From Pollenia angustigena (lineage: Eukaryota; Arthropoda; Insecta; Diptera; Polleniidae): 64,000 nt of DNA. Shown here piece by piece: positions 24,005 to 35,098 of the stretch. Within the stretch, counting starts at the first letter, position 1. Every line of letters begins with the position of its first letter. Location of the stretch: assembly GCA_930367215.1 (NCBI GenBank), contig OV884056.1:250073127-250137126 (forward strand), in the 5' to 3' direction. Below the pieces are notes generated by a model. That model made no database searches, was not told where the DNA came from, and saw nothing but the letters and a program-made list of their open reading frames with translations. The position numbers and the translations under genes were made by a program.

Positions 24005-24770
24005 AGAATTGGAAAGCCAACAAGTCATTTCAAGAGGCAAAGAAAAAAGTTCAACAATTACAAGTGGTAAATGATGTGGCAGAACGAGGTGTGGCCTTGG
24101 CTAATACTTATATTAATGTCACAACTTCTGAAACTGATTACCAGAGTTTATTGCAAGGTATATAACTACATCGCAAGAACCTCAATAAATGATTTTTCAC
24201 AGAGCAAAAGAAAAGTTTTGTTTTTTTTTTTTTTGTTGATTGGGTAAGATTGGTGAACTGGCAAACAGCTTATAATAACATATACTGGGTATAAAGATAA
24301 AAACGGGTATAACTCAGGAACGGTAAGAACAAATTTAAAAATTGTTTTTTCATATGAATTAGAATTAATTTGTCTTTCAAACTGCATCGTTTTTATTTAA
24401 ACTTAAAAAGTTGTAAAGCGTTATTACAAAATTTTTTAAAAAATTACGAAAAATTGTAATTAAGGGTATCTAAATGAGAAAACTCATCACCAAACTTATA
24501 ATTTTTTCACACTGGAATTAAGCTTGGATACTTTTCTTTAAGACTGTTTCTACAGGAGTGAAGAAACTCGTGGTATTAACCAAGTTATGAGTACAGTTAA
24601 AAAAGGCCGAAACTCCGTTTTTTTTATGAAAACTCGATTTGCGCGACCTCTAAACCTATTCTGAAAATTCCTAAAAAAAAAAAATAAAAAATACTTTACC
24701 CTATGTATAAGCTTTTGAATTTTAACTGAGCACCTATGAAAATCAGAAAAAAAATTTTTTTGCTATTTAT

Positions 24771-25189
24771 TTTTGATAAAAGACTCGATTCATTTGCGGC
24801 ACCGTTTGCCTACATTTCTCGAATTGACGTCTCCATGTGCTGGCGGACTTACCGGTTCGTCTGGAGTCGTGGGTGGTATATTCAATAGACTGCCGCGTCA
24901 TATTATTTGCCCCCTTTTTTTGTCGTGTGCCCCAACAATTTAAATTTTCGAGAGCGTATATCTGCTTCCAGTGGAGTTTGGTGAGGTCGATTCCATAGCT
25001 CTTGATTGGAAATAATTACTGGCCAATTTATAGTAGTACGAAACGGAGATATCAATTTATTTTATATTTTGCAGCCATAGAGAAGCACAGGTTTAACGTT
25101 TGAGTTGAACACTTTTATTTTGGTTCAAGTTGCAATGTTTCGGGATATCCAGAATTTTTTTTGTGGGTGTCATTCGCCTGCTTTGCTTT
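24771..25189. other. No gene recognised
   Basis: Moderately GC-rich stretch without a recognisable frame. Confidence 0.4.
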
Positions 25190-25192
25190 GCA

Positions 25193-25432
25193 TTTCGACC
25201 CCTTTGCGCAAAATTATCGTATGTTACAAAAACCAAATTTTACAAGAGAACCATTTTTATACTTGTCTCTGCTATCACTTGTAATATAAATATGAAAATG
25301 TACATTAAATTTTTGGAATTCGCCTACAATATTTTGTTAGGCGACGTCTCTTTGAATGTAGAAGAAGATTGCATCAAAAACTCAATTTCAAAAAAATTGG
25401 CATTTACGATAATTTCGCGCAAATAGGTCGAT
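25193..25432. mobile_element. TCGACC MITE copy 2 (complete)
   Basis: TCGACCCCTTTGCGCAAAAT at 25197 and its inverse ending near 25431 (ATAATTTCGCGCAAATAGGT) bound the element. The interior contains one copy of the unit that is duplicated at 20911-21117. Confidence 0.7.
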
Positions 25433-25916
25433 ATCGTTACTACCTCCCGATTTTCTTAAAATTCTTCCTAGATAGCAAAAGTTATTACATTTTCGCTTAG
25501 TTGGTATGCAAGCCTAACGTTCTTGGTATTAGAGGAGTTTACTTGTATGCCAGCTTTTGCAGCTCGATATGCAAATAATTCTTTTTTTAGATTGCATTGC
25601 ATAATTAGTCATTTTCCTAATAGATTAGTATATGGACAAAATGCGATTACATAATCATGAAAACACTCTCTTAGAATCGATCTATAAGAAGCTTGCGAAA
25701 AAAAAACTTATTTCGCTAGAGTTACTTTATCTTGCAAAAACTTATCGTGTTTTGATACTCTCAACTGATGATAAGGATTTCATATATAGTCGTGGTTAAC
25801 CCATTTTACAGTATTACTTATCTATTTTAAAATTTAGCTTTTTTTAACTTCAAGTCCGAAAATTATATGTCTTTAAAATCGTTTTCGCTAAGCAGAGTTA
25901 TAAAGCTTCACTTAGT
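25433..25916. other. No gene recognised
   Basis: AT-rich, no signal. Confidence 0.4.
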
Positions 25917-26181
25917 CTGAGTTCATACGGCTCATGTCTTATTGGCAAGATTCTTCCTTTTTCTTCTTTGAACATGAATTGGCGTTCAAATGATGCATGT
26001 CATGTTGACGACATGTGCTTTTTTGATATTGAAAACAATAACAAAATTAAACAACGAATGAAAAAGCAAACGTTAAGACAGAACATGCATGATGCATCTG
26101 TGTACTCGTTTCTTTTCCCCTCGTCCCTCTCGCCAATAAAGTAGCAATCATGTCAATAAGACATGAGCCGTATGAACTCAG
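25917..26181. mobile_element. MITE with 28-bp inverted ends
   Basis: CTGAGTTCATACGGCTCATG, then TCTTATTG, opens the element and the exact inverse closes it. No coding. Target duplication not clear. Confidence 0.75.
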
Positions 26182-26399
26182 ACATAGTCTGGTGGCCATG
26201 TTTTTTTTTTAAATATTTTTAAGCTACAATATCCCTCATTATAGACCTTTGTACAAATAAAATAGAATATATTTTTTTTAATAATATTATGAAACTATTT
26301 GTATGAAATGGTAATTTTTGTGAAAAATTTCTATTAATAAATTTTGAGTAAAATATGCGATTGCATGGAAAAAGGACTTTCCGTATGACGTTCTAAATT

Positions 26400-26480
26400 T
26401 CCAATTTCTCATATTTGGTAAATACAGTGAAATTTATTGTTGAGGGAAAGCAAGCTTCTATGCGCATTTCACAGGTTTTT
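26400..26480. repeat. Repeat Q fragment
   Basis: CAGTGAAATTTATTGTTGAG and CTTCTATGCGCATTTCAC match the core at 15752-15805, 45549-45600 and 47808-47856. Confidence 0.55.
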
Positions 26481-26763
26481 TTACATGCATCGTTAAGCGT
26501 AAAGTATGCAATTCTGTGTAAAATGCGCCAATCACACTGAACCAAATATCTAATGAAAATGTACGTTTAACAAACGAATTACATTTATTAAAATGTTTTC
26601 GTTGGCTCAACGAATTATTCGTTAATATAATGAAAATAATACCTAATAAAAATAAAATGTTCATTAAAGTTTCAACAGTTTAAAAATGTTTCTCAAAGTA
26701 TGTCTAGAGAGGAAATTCTGCAAAATGCGGAAAATCTTGCAGAAATTTTTGTTAAAATATTAA

Positions 26764-27462
26764 ATGAAGAATAAATATAATAAAAAAGGCACTTTGCGAC
26801 TAAGAAAGAGCAGTAAAGGTCTCCAGGTGGTGATTAAGGGAATTGATTCATACTTAGACCCAGAGGATATTAAAACTTTCTTGGAAGAAAAAGGCTTCAA
26901 GATAAAACATGTGGTAAATATTAGAAATAGGGACAAAAATCCACAACCACTTTTTCGAGTTGAATTAGAGCCCGGCGACATTAAGTTAAAAAAAACAAAC
27001 GAAACGCATCCCATTTATAGTTTGAAATATATGATATACAGAAAAATCACAATTGAGGAGCCGCACAAAAAAAAATGGACCTGTTCAGTGCTTAAACTGC
27101 CAAGAATTTGGCCCAAGGCCTACTGCTACTTACCCGCTGTCTGCGTAGTTTGTGGTGAACTACAGGGAACAGTTTCTTGCGATAAGTCTAAAACCGACCC
27201 CAACGTAAAAAAATGTAGCAACTGTGGCGGTAATCACACTGCCAATTATAGAGGATGCCCTGTATATAATATCGTCAAGCAGACGGTTGGACCGAAAACA
27301 AATACCCCTCAAATGCAGGTTGCAAATCAAGTAAACACAAATGCAATTCAAGCCCCCCAGCCTAGTAATAACAGAACCTCTTACGCTAACGTCCTAAAAT
27401 CAAACCATCAGCCAATGCAAGGTGCCTCGTCAAGTAATGATGAAACTCCAGTTTCTAATTAA
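26764..27462 (+). pseudogene. LINE ORF1 (gag-like nucleic-acid chaperone), frameshifted
   Basis: About 232 residues. Residues 1-100 resemble the C2HC-associated domain found before the knuckles of jockey-clade Gag proteins. A zinc knuckle of form CX2CX3HX6C reads CSNCGGNHTANYRGC near residue 156. The first knuckle is visible only in another frame (QCLNCQEFG near 27085-27110): two compensating shifts, probably in the A-run at 27066-27074 and near 27115, put that stretch out of frame. A Gln/Asn-rich tail follows. Such proteins coat LINE RNA. The stop at 27462 is followed by a further stretch of degraded reading frame up to ORF2. Confidence 0.7.
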
Positions 27463-27590
27463 AGTCGTCTAGAAAAAACCATGGAAACATTAGTGCAAAC
27501 AGTAAATAATTTTACAAACACAATGGGTAATATGATGCACGAAATTCTTAGAATGCAATCGATGTTTTTGCAAGCTGTACTTAACAAACC

Positions 27591-28797
27591 ATGAACTGTT
27601 TAAAAATTTGTTTTTGGAACGCAAACGGCATCCGCCAACATAAAAATGAATTAGAATATTTTCTTAAAAATAAACAAATTGATGTCATGATGATTTCTGA
27701 AACTCATTTGACCTCAAGAAATACGTTTAACCATTGATGTTATATACTATATGATACCAAGCACCCTCGAGATAGAGCTTGTGGAGGTTCTGCCATTTTA
27801 ATAAAAACCCAAGTCAAACACTACCTAATGTGTAATCATCGTGAAGATTATCTCCAAGCAACGAACATCTGCGTTGAGGAATTAAATAGAAACCTAGTAA
27901 TTTCATCGTTATACTCCCCGCCTAGATTTTCAATATCGGAGGGCCAATATTATAAATATTTTAAATCATTAGGACCGTTTTTCCTAGCCTCTGGCGATTA
28001 TAACGCTAAACATACCTTCTGGGGGTCGGGACTTATAACACCAAAGGGTCGTGTTTTATTTAACACAATTTCCAAAATGGATTTAAATGTGGTAGCGAGC
28101 GTACAACCAACATATTGGCCCACTGATCATCAAAAAATTCCAGATGTCATCGATTTCGGCGTGGTTAAAAACATTCCCATTGACGCCCTATGTTCACACT
28201 GAACTTTATTTAAGTATTTATGGTGTTCAGAAATGTAATTCTATTTATATCAGATAAATAAAGGACATATATATAAAAACATTCCCATAGAAACGATTCA
28301 TGTTGAAGCTTCCCTAGAATTATCTTCCGACCACACACCTACAATTGTTACTATAATGAACCCCAATAGAATTGTACCTCCGACTGGTTACTTAGCGACG
28401 ACAGCTACGCAAATTAATTGGTTAAAATATAAAAAATATCTCAGTACCCATTGCACAGAAAACATTCCGCTAAGTACACCGGATTATGTAGATCGTTCTA
28501 TTGACAATTTTGACAGTTTTCTGAAACTAGCTGTTCAACATTCCAATAATGCCCCCAAAAAAACAAAAACTATTAAAATATATTCCACAGATGTCAAGCA
28601 TCTTTTGTCTGAAAAAAAGGAGGGCTCGAAGAGAGTGGCAATTGCACAGATCCCCTCAACTTAAGAACTTACTTAAAGAGTATACAATAAGACTAAGAAA
28701 GTTACTGCAGACTCAGAAAACGGCTTCTCTGGAAAAATATCTTAAAGAACTTGATGCAACCCCACAATCATACTACTCATTATGGCGTGCAGCTAGC
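27591..28797 (+). pseudogene. LINE ORF2, apurinic endonuclease part and linker
   Basis: Starts ATG at 27591 with CFWNANGIRQHKNELEYFL, the N-terminus of APE-type endonucleases. ISETHL is the second motif, GDYNAKHTFWGS the third and SSDHTP the last. An in-frame TGA lies at 27735. A 93-bp insertion at 28181-28273, flanked by 15-bp direct repeats, ends the frame again. A frameshift near 28610 precedes the linker toward the RT (LKEYTIRLRKLLQTQK, YYSLWRAA). The domain would nick target DNA to prime reverse transcription. The catalytic His motif survives but the copy cannot be translated. Confidence 0.75.
28166..28288. mobile_element. 93-bp insertion with 15-bp direct repeats
   Basis: TAAAAACATTCCCAT occurs at 28166-28180 and 28274-28288. 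The insert contains AGATAAATAAAGGACATATA just before the second repeat, like a polyadenylation region with a short AT tail. The pattern fits a severely 5'-truncated retroelement integrated with a target duplication. Confidence 0.65.
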
Positions 28798-30401
28798 AGG
28801 CGCGGATTCAGGGGGGGTGAAATAAGGAAATTTCCCCCCCATAAATTAAAAAAATACGTTTTGTTTATTTCGATAATACAAGAATACCCATTAATATTAT
28901 CTTTTTTTAATGTTAAAAATTTTTGGAAATCCCAGCAAGGTTTTTTTTGTTTTTTTTATTGAATCTCTAACGAAATTTTCAATAATTTTTTTTTGTTTTT
29001 TTATTGAATCTCTAACCAAATTTTCAACAAGTATCCAAATCTTCGTCCTAATAGTTATTTATTAGATATTTTCAATGAAACATCTAGTTTACTGTATTCA
29101 AATACTTATTATTCTACATTCAATCCCAGCAGGCGCCATCTATGTATAACCAAAGAGTAAACGTTTGACTTGAAAATCCGTGCGGTTGAATTATTAAAAA
29201 GCCTTAGTATCTGCAATATTTTTGTATATATGTGTTATATGAAAAAAATCCTATTCGATAATTTTTGACGAACGCACGGATTTGTCGGGGAAAAGCCAGA
29301 TTTCCTTATCTTTAAAATATTTCAACATACAACAAAAAGTTGTTAGGCAAGAATTGTTTTGGCTTTGTTGTAAAAGCATTTGAAGAGCCTTCACAGGATA
29401 TTGATAATGACGCTGATGTGTCAATTGATGCCATGGCACTATCATCAACAGTTCTTAAAACTTTGACAAATTTTAGTCTTGACCTAAAAAATTGTATAGG
29501 AGTTGGAACTGATGTTAAAAAATTCTGGAAACCGCGACAAATGCGAAACAAACGTCTTGCTATTTCCCGTAAATCAGGCAAAACACGTTTTTAGTAATGT
29601 ATTTGGGAGCCAAACTCTCTACATTATGCGAGACAAGATGGGTGGACCGTCACGACTCAGCTTTACACTTTGCAACAAAAAAATCTGAGTGGAAAGGTAG
29701 AGATACTTCATCAAGAGCCTTATATAAAGGAATTCACTTACACAGAAAAAATTATTGCCGAATTATTTTCAAACAAACGCTTGTTTGAAATTTTTTTTTA
29801 ATTTCTACAAAATTTTTTACTGATTCAATTAAAATTTTTGTTTGATTTTTATTTAACCAACAAAAATGTTGACAACCATTCAAAAATATAATACATGCGT
29901 TATTGGTTTCAAGTTTTCATAATTTTGTATGAAATATTTAACGCTTTTTAATGTTGTCATCTTTTTGCATTTTTTTATTTGATCGTATGCAACACTTCCT
30001 AATATGAAATATAAGAACTACAACAAAAAACACATACAGTCTATTTTTGGCCACTTTAAAAAAGTACAACAGTAAGAGACATGAAGAGGTTTGAAGTAAA
30101 AAAAAACAAAAAATAGCAGATAAAAAAACGTTTCACTCTTTTTAAACAACAGAAACAACAACAACATTTTAAGAAACAAAATAAATTTTTGGTTGGTTTC
30201 AAAGTTGGTTAAAAAAAAACAAAATCCCGTATTCAATTTTTTCAAACTGTTTGCTTAAATACATCAAATACAAAAATATAATGATGACGAAAAACATATC
30301 GAGTCGGTCTGTCGCCGTTTTTGGGTTACATTTCTTCTTCATTAGCAAAGGAAAGGATACAGCAACAGTGAGTGATGACGAAAAACAGTGTGTGTTTAAA
30401 A

Positions 30402-32867
30402 CAGGGATGTCAGCGCCTTGCACAATTGTGCAAATTAATTCACATGTACGCTTACGCTCTTTTATTTTGCGAGCGTAAAATATAATTGTTTACTGAGAAA
30501 CACTCTCATTCAGCGGGAAATATCGCTAATATTGCAAGGCCTGTTTTGAGGCCTCTAAATATATTTATGTATATAAATAAATATACAATAACTGTATGTA
30601 GGTACATCTTTTTTTTTTGTTTTATTATCTTTTTTATTTTATTTATTATCTATGTTTTTGTTTTGTTTTATTTCTGTTTTTGACATTGTACAATGATTTT
30701 AAAACAGGGATTTCCATTTCTTTGCACAATTGTGCAATTGTGGTTATTTTTTAAGAAAGAATTTTAAAATTTTATAAAAATATATATGTAAAGTGAATCC
30801 TAATCAACAAAAATTTCCAATTTTCAAAATAATTGTTTTGCATTTAAGCTAACGATATGTGTTTTGTTCGTGAAAAAAATTCGTTGATGCCTGTAACAGG
30901 GTCCCTTTTTCTTTCGTTAAAAAGACGTACCTAAATGCAGAAATTATTAAGAAAAGAAAAAGCCACAAGAATTTGTTGGTATTTTGTGATTGTAAAAATA
31001 TTTTTGTTTCTGTAGCAATCGCGTCTGTGGGTTTTTTTTTTGAAAACTCTTTTCTTAAGTAAGTAAAAATATTTAAAAAACAAGTTAAAAAAGTCTTGTT
31101 TTGCTACAATTTATGTGTAAACCTAGACACATAAAAGCAAATGTGACAGCAGGTAAAATTTTTGGGTAAGAAGATGTGTTTTATTGATGTATTAATGAAA
31201 CTTTATTGTTTCGCACTATTTTTATTGCTTACTTTTTTATGCTACAATTATATGACCGAGTCTAAAGAGTAAACCTTACTACTTTATGGTATTTATTTAA
31301 CGTAACTTTGACCTGTTATAATGACTTTATACATTGTTGCAGGCAAACTCAGGTGCGCATTTGGTATTTTGTAAAAAGTTATGATATACCATTAGCTAGA
31401 ATTAAAATGTATGCACAGATGTTTGAAGTATGAGTAACCCAACACCGTGAATACCCTTTCTATTTTACTTACCACTATGAATACCCTAACTTTTTGCTAA
31501 AATAACTTTTTCACGTTATAATTCTCATGTAATTCATTTTATTTTTGAATAAATAGACCAGGGAAATCCATTTCTATGTACAATTGTGTATACCTGTAAA
31601 CTTAAAATTAGAATTTCGTTTAATAGTCTTGTAGATAGCGATAACGGACGTGCAAGCGGATGAGTTTTTAAAAAAAAAGATAAATGATGCCATATAAAAA
31701 ATATTTTATGATAAAAAATGCATTTAATTATTTTCAATGTCTCTTATGTTTTAAAACATTTGAACTTAAGAGATTGTATACTTTGAAAAGGTATTATGAT
31801 CATTTCCTTTTTTACAACTTTCAAGATCGTTTTCAAGATTTTGAGGATATAAAACCACTACTTAACATATTCCAAAATCCCTTTAAGTGCGACATTGCGA
31901 GTTATGAATTCAGCATCCAGTCGGAACTAATCATACTTAGGAGCGAAATTAATCCTCCAGACAGGGAAAATATTATTGAGTTCTGGAAAAACTTAGACGG
32001 GTCGCTATATCCTATATTTAAAAAAAATTCCTTCAAATGTTTGTCGCTTTTCTCCTCAACATATCTTTGCGAACAAATATTTTCCGATTTGAAATACATT
32101 TGCTCAAAACAACGCAATAAATTAACATCCGCAAACCTAAAAAATGTTTTGTTGTTACGAAACTGCAATATAAATTTAGAAGATATTATTGGTAAATAAA
32201 AGTATTTATTATAGGCTAGTAAAATCTTCTCTTTTTATAATGGTGGTAAATACTTACAGAATAGTTCTCTTTTTATAATGGTGGTAAATACTTACAGAAT
32301 AGTTTTGAACTTAATATTTGCATTAGTATGAGCAAATGAATTTTCATTGTTAGAATTCGCAAAGGTATGTTGAGCAAAAAACGAAAAATATTGGAAATAA
32401 TTGTATTAGGTTGTAAAAAGACTTCAAATATTGTGAACTGCGCAATTTTTCCAAAAAATAAGCAAAGTTTCTGAGGTTCCAAATTAAATTTATTTAAATA
32501 ATAACTGATTGTGTCTGTCCATAACTCAACATTTTTCGATAATTGTATTATTATTTATTGCTTTTAAGTCTTCATAGCAATAAATGTAAGTTAACTTTAA
32601 ATGGTCTGATGAAAAATGAATGGAAAGCATGAACTATATTTCCTCGCATAATGCTGGCCCTGGTGTTTTTTGCATCGCCCTTTCATGAAAATATTTTGTA
32701 AGTTTTAATACCTTACCTGATTCCCAACAATTTAATCGAACATAGATGACCCTTAGAAAAGGTCTTTAAGAAGGCCTCGCAATAAGCCTCGCAACCGCAT
32801 ATTTCGCCCGCTGGGCATGTAAGAGATAAGAGTAATCTCACCAACACAATCATAATTGACATCACTG
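30402..32867 (+). mobile_element. hAT element (family hAT-2) with exact 8-bp target duplication
   Basis: CAGGGATGTCA and TGACATCACTG are the ends. GTTTAAAA flanks both sides (30394-30401 and 32868-32875). Subterminal AGCGGGAAATAT on the left is mirrored by ATATTTCGCCCGCT on the right. A 16-bp palindrome, TTGCACAATTGTGCAA, lies just inside the left end and again at 30722. It carries the transposase fragment at 31684-32199. Confidence 0.9.
31684..32199 (+). CDS. hAT-2 transposase, C-terminal part
   Basis: A 171-residue frame whose last two thirds look like the C-terminus of hAT transposases related to GTF2I-repeat or ZBED-type proteins: FEDIKPLLNIFQNPFKCDI, then EFWKNLDGSLYPIFKK, then STYLCEQIFSDLKYI and KLTSANLKNVLLLRNCNI. 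The last blocks form the hAT dimerisation region. The first 40 residues may be out-of-frame noise. The N-terminal BED finger and the catalytic aspartates are not found, so the copy is probably truncated even though its ends are well preserved. It is coded in the same orientation as its element. Confidence 0.7.
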   Translation: MMPYKKYFMIKNAFNYFQCLLCFKTFELKRLYTLKRYYDHFLFYNFQDRFQDFEDIKPLLNIFQNPFKCDIASYEFSIQSELIILRSEINPPDRENIIEFWKNLDGSLYPIFKKNSFKCLSLFSSTYLCEQIFSDLKYICSKQRNKLTSANLKNVLLLRNCNINLEDIIGK

Positions 32868-33997
32868 GTTTAAAAAAAGACTTCGTTCAAAAATTATTCC
32901 AACAAAAAAATGTGTCTCAAAGCCAGCCGGCCGCTCTGCTCTCTCTCTGCCATCATCTTCTAATACAGTGCCTGCTTGTGTGCGCATTAATCATTGCTTG
33001 TGCAAAAACCTTTTTTTTTTTTGATTTTGAAATTTAGTATATGAATTTCAGTAAACTTTTTGTTTGATTCAGTTAAATTATTTGTTTGAAAAAATCAGTG
33101 TTTTTTTTCAATAAACAAAATGCAAATAAATTGTTTGAATATGCGAATTTGTTTATAGGACCGATTTCAGACAAAAAATTGTTTGATTCTACAAATTTTT
33201 TGTTTGAATTGGAAAAATAAATTTTTCTGTGTAGAACTTTTGAATTTATTTGCGGAATAAACATATTAATGTGATACTTATTGTAACACAGCCGCTTAGT
33301 ATCATTTTACAAAAGAACGATATAGATCTTTAAAAAGGATCAAGCCTTATCAAAACTTTAATCATGTGCCTTGAAGAAAAAAGAAATAAAGCCGAAGAAC
33401 AATTTAAAGTGATTTTTAAAAAAATTAAAGTTATTTGCGTTCAAATCGAGGTTCCAACCTAAAAAACAAGATTTGAACGAAATAATCACATCCAAAATGT
33501 TGAAGATTTCTACCGAGCTGTAGGTTTCATTCTCTTATTGAATTTATTTTAGAAGATCTCAAAACACCTTTCCAATAGATATCTTTAATGTATTGAACAT
33601 ACCAAAACTTCTACTCAAAGTGTAATCAAGTCATATACAGATATAAAACTTTTAAAACCACAACTCGAGATAAACACCTACTAACATCTAAACTTGAGCC
33701 TGAACTGTAGCATTGGCAACAAACATCGAAATTATCTGAAAATCTATCAGATAACGTTGTAGATGCTTTAATAAACTGTGATGAAGATATCTACCTAAAT
33801 CTAAGAAAAATATTTCAAATTTTCGTTTCAATGCTCGTCGGTAGAGCTACGAGCGAGAGGTCATTTCCTACCCTTCGTCAAATAAAAACATGGCTCAGAT
33901 CAACAATGACAAACTGAACGTAGACTGTACTATCTAAATTTGCCTCACAAGGAAATCATAAATTGCTTATTTAAAAAGATAAGTTTATTTAAATTTA

Positions 33998-34966
33998 CTA
34001 GTGTTCGCCTAATGGTCAAAATTCGACCATAAATTTTTATGTAAATATGAAGAAAACATAATTCATCTAAGTATATATGAATTTATTTGTTTCGAGCATT
34101 TGTTTTTTCCTTCGAAGTGGATTGATTTGGCGAGGGACCAACCTCCGGTTCATATTTTATATCCTACGTGAGTTAACTTAATATTGTAAGTTCAATATAA
34201 AAAATACCAATTGAAAAACAAAAAAGTATCAAAAAGTCTCCTTTATATACTGTCATAAGTTTATGTTTCTATGTCTAGTATTAACGAAAATAATCAAAGT
34301 AGTACCAGCTGTTGAACGAAAAAGTACCAAAAAGCTCCCCTTGCACGTTCTTATTCACCCAGTTTAATGTATAATTTTATCTTTATAGGTAGAATATTAA
34401 CGAAAATTCAAAAAGTTCCAGATGAAAACAAAAAGTACCAACATTTTTTATGTTATAGGCTATCATTCACTCAGGACCCTACACCTGTAATATTATGTTT
34501 CTAAGTTCAATATTATAGAAGATTTAAAAATTCACATGAAGCACAGAAAAGTAAAAAAAAAGAAATTTAGTTCCCCGTATTGCCCCTTTTTCTCCCAATA
34601 GAGTTTCGGTTCACAAACGAAGAAAGAAAGCGTTCTTAACTGTTTTGCCTGGTCCGATTTATATATAAGATTTATATAGTCGAAATATCCGAACCGGTTT
34701 CCGAAAATTTCGAATTAACGATCACCCTATTTTTTATTATTTGATAATTGAAAAAAATTTTTATTTATGTATTTTGCATTTGTGTAAGTAGCAATTTTGA
34801 ACGCTTATAACTCTGAAATTATTGAACAGATTTTAATAAAATAAGTTTTGTGCACTTCTCTAAGTAAATACCTCCTAAATGGTGTATATTTTGTTTAAAT
34901 CGGTTGATATACAGAGGAGGAAAGTGTTCTTAACTGTTTTGCCTTAGCCGATTTATATATAGATAT
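33998..34966. repeat. Repeat F copy 2
   Basis: Inverted counterpart of 18205-19565: GGCGAGGGACCAACCTCCGG at 34130, AAAAAGTACCAA modules at 34200-34450, and AGAGGAGGAAAGTGTTCTTA near 34915. It splits the 3' untranslated part of hAT-1. The retroelement fragment present inside copy 1 is absent here. Confidence 0.6.
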
Positions 34967-35098
34967 TGAATATTTTATTTAACCTTATTGTTGAGTTTTT
35001 TTAATATAATATACACAAATTGCTTTTAATAAACTTTTAAAAACAAATTTTTTTTTGTATCATACAAAATTTCCCCCCCCCCCCCCCCTAAGGCTCAA

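Larger units (their letters stand above)
22620..24163 (+). pseudogene. Transposase-like open frame broken by two MITEs
   Basis: The frame 22620-22994 contains FLGHQWYLTPKLAASAFFDE and DTKTLHLMTQKL. It is cut at about 22983 by a MITE with CCCATGTTCTGTAACT ends. It resumes after 23709 with FFETCNISIDFFKIDPENW, is cut again by the MITE at 23780-24004, and resumes with SFQEAKKKVQQL and VVNDVAERGVALANTY. Removing both insertions brings the three pieces into one frame. I recognise the phrase VVNDVAERGV as recurring in uncharacterised arthropod transposon proteins, but I cannot name the superfamily or point to catalytic residues. The role as transposase is inferred from its position between long inverted repeats. 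Confidence 0.55.
21717..24770 (+). mobile_element. DNA transposon of unassigned superfamily with long inverted ends
   Basis: About 150 bp at each end are inverted copies. Left: TAGGGTGTCCCAAAATTTTT, CAAAGCTTATAGGGTC and TTTAGAGGTCGCGCAAATC. Right, inverted: GATTTGCGCGACCTCTAAAC, AAGCTTTTGAATTTTAACTG and AAATTTTTTTGC. A broken protein-coding region lies between 22620 and 24163. Three smaller MITEs sit inside (22251-22428, about 22983-23709, 23780-24004). Confidence 0.65.
29741..33231. mobile_element. Element X copy A (TA-inserting, CACAGAAAAAATTATT ends), split by hAT-2
   Basis: Starts CACAGAAAAAATTATT and ends AAATTTTTCTGTG, with TA on both sides (29739-29740 and 33232-33233). The uninterrupted hAT-1 copy at 1176-2437 shows the empty site. 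Removing hAT-2 (30402-32867) leaves about 1.02 kb. Copy B (42792-44813) is inverted and of the same net length. No transposase was recognised; short frames such as 30251-30478 are shared by both copies only in part. Confidence 0.8.
29340..33990 (+). pseudogene. hAT-1 transposase, interrupted
   Basis: Plus-strand counterpart of the relic at 1340-2191. 29340-29594 reads FGFVVKAFEEPSQDI and later LKNCIGVGTDVKKFW. 29597-29690 reads CETRWVDRHDSALHFAT, then SEWKGRD. The frame is cut at 29740 by element X. After 33231 it resumes with a helical stretch (CLEEKRNKAEEQF near 33370) and the dimerisation segment near 33830-33990 (ERSFPTLR, YLNLPHKEIINCLFKK). Several frameshifts are present even outside the insertions. 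Compared with the copy at 1176-2437 the two share the same introns or gaps, so they are one family. Confidence 0.7.

Noticed and set aside
29251..29581. Minus-strand frames opposite the hAT-1 transposase
   Set aside because: They are shadows of the plus-strand transposase sequence.
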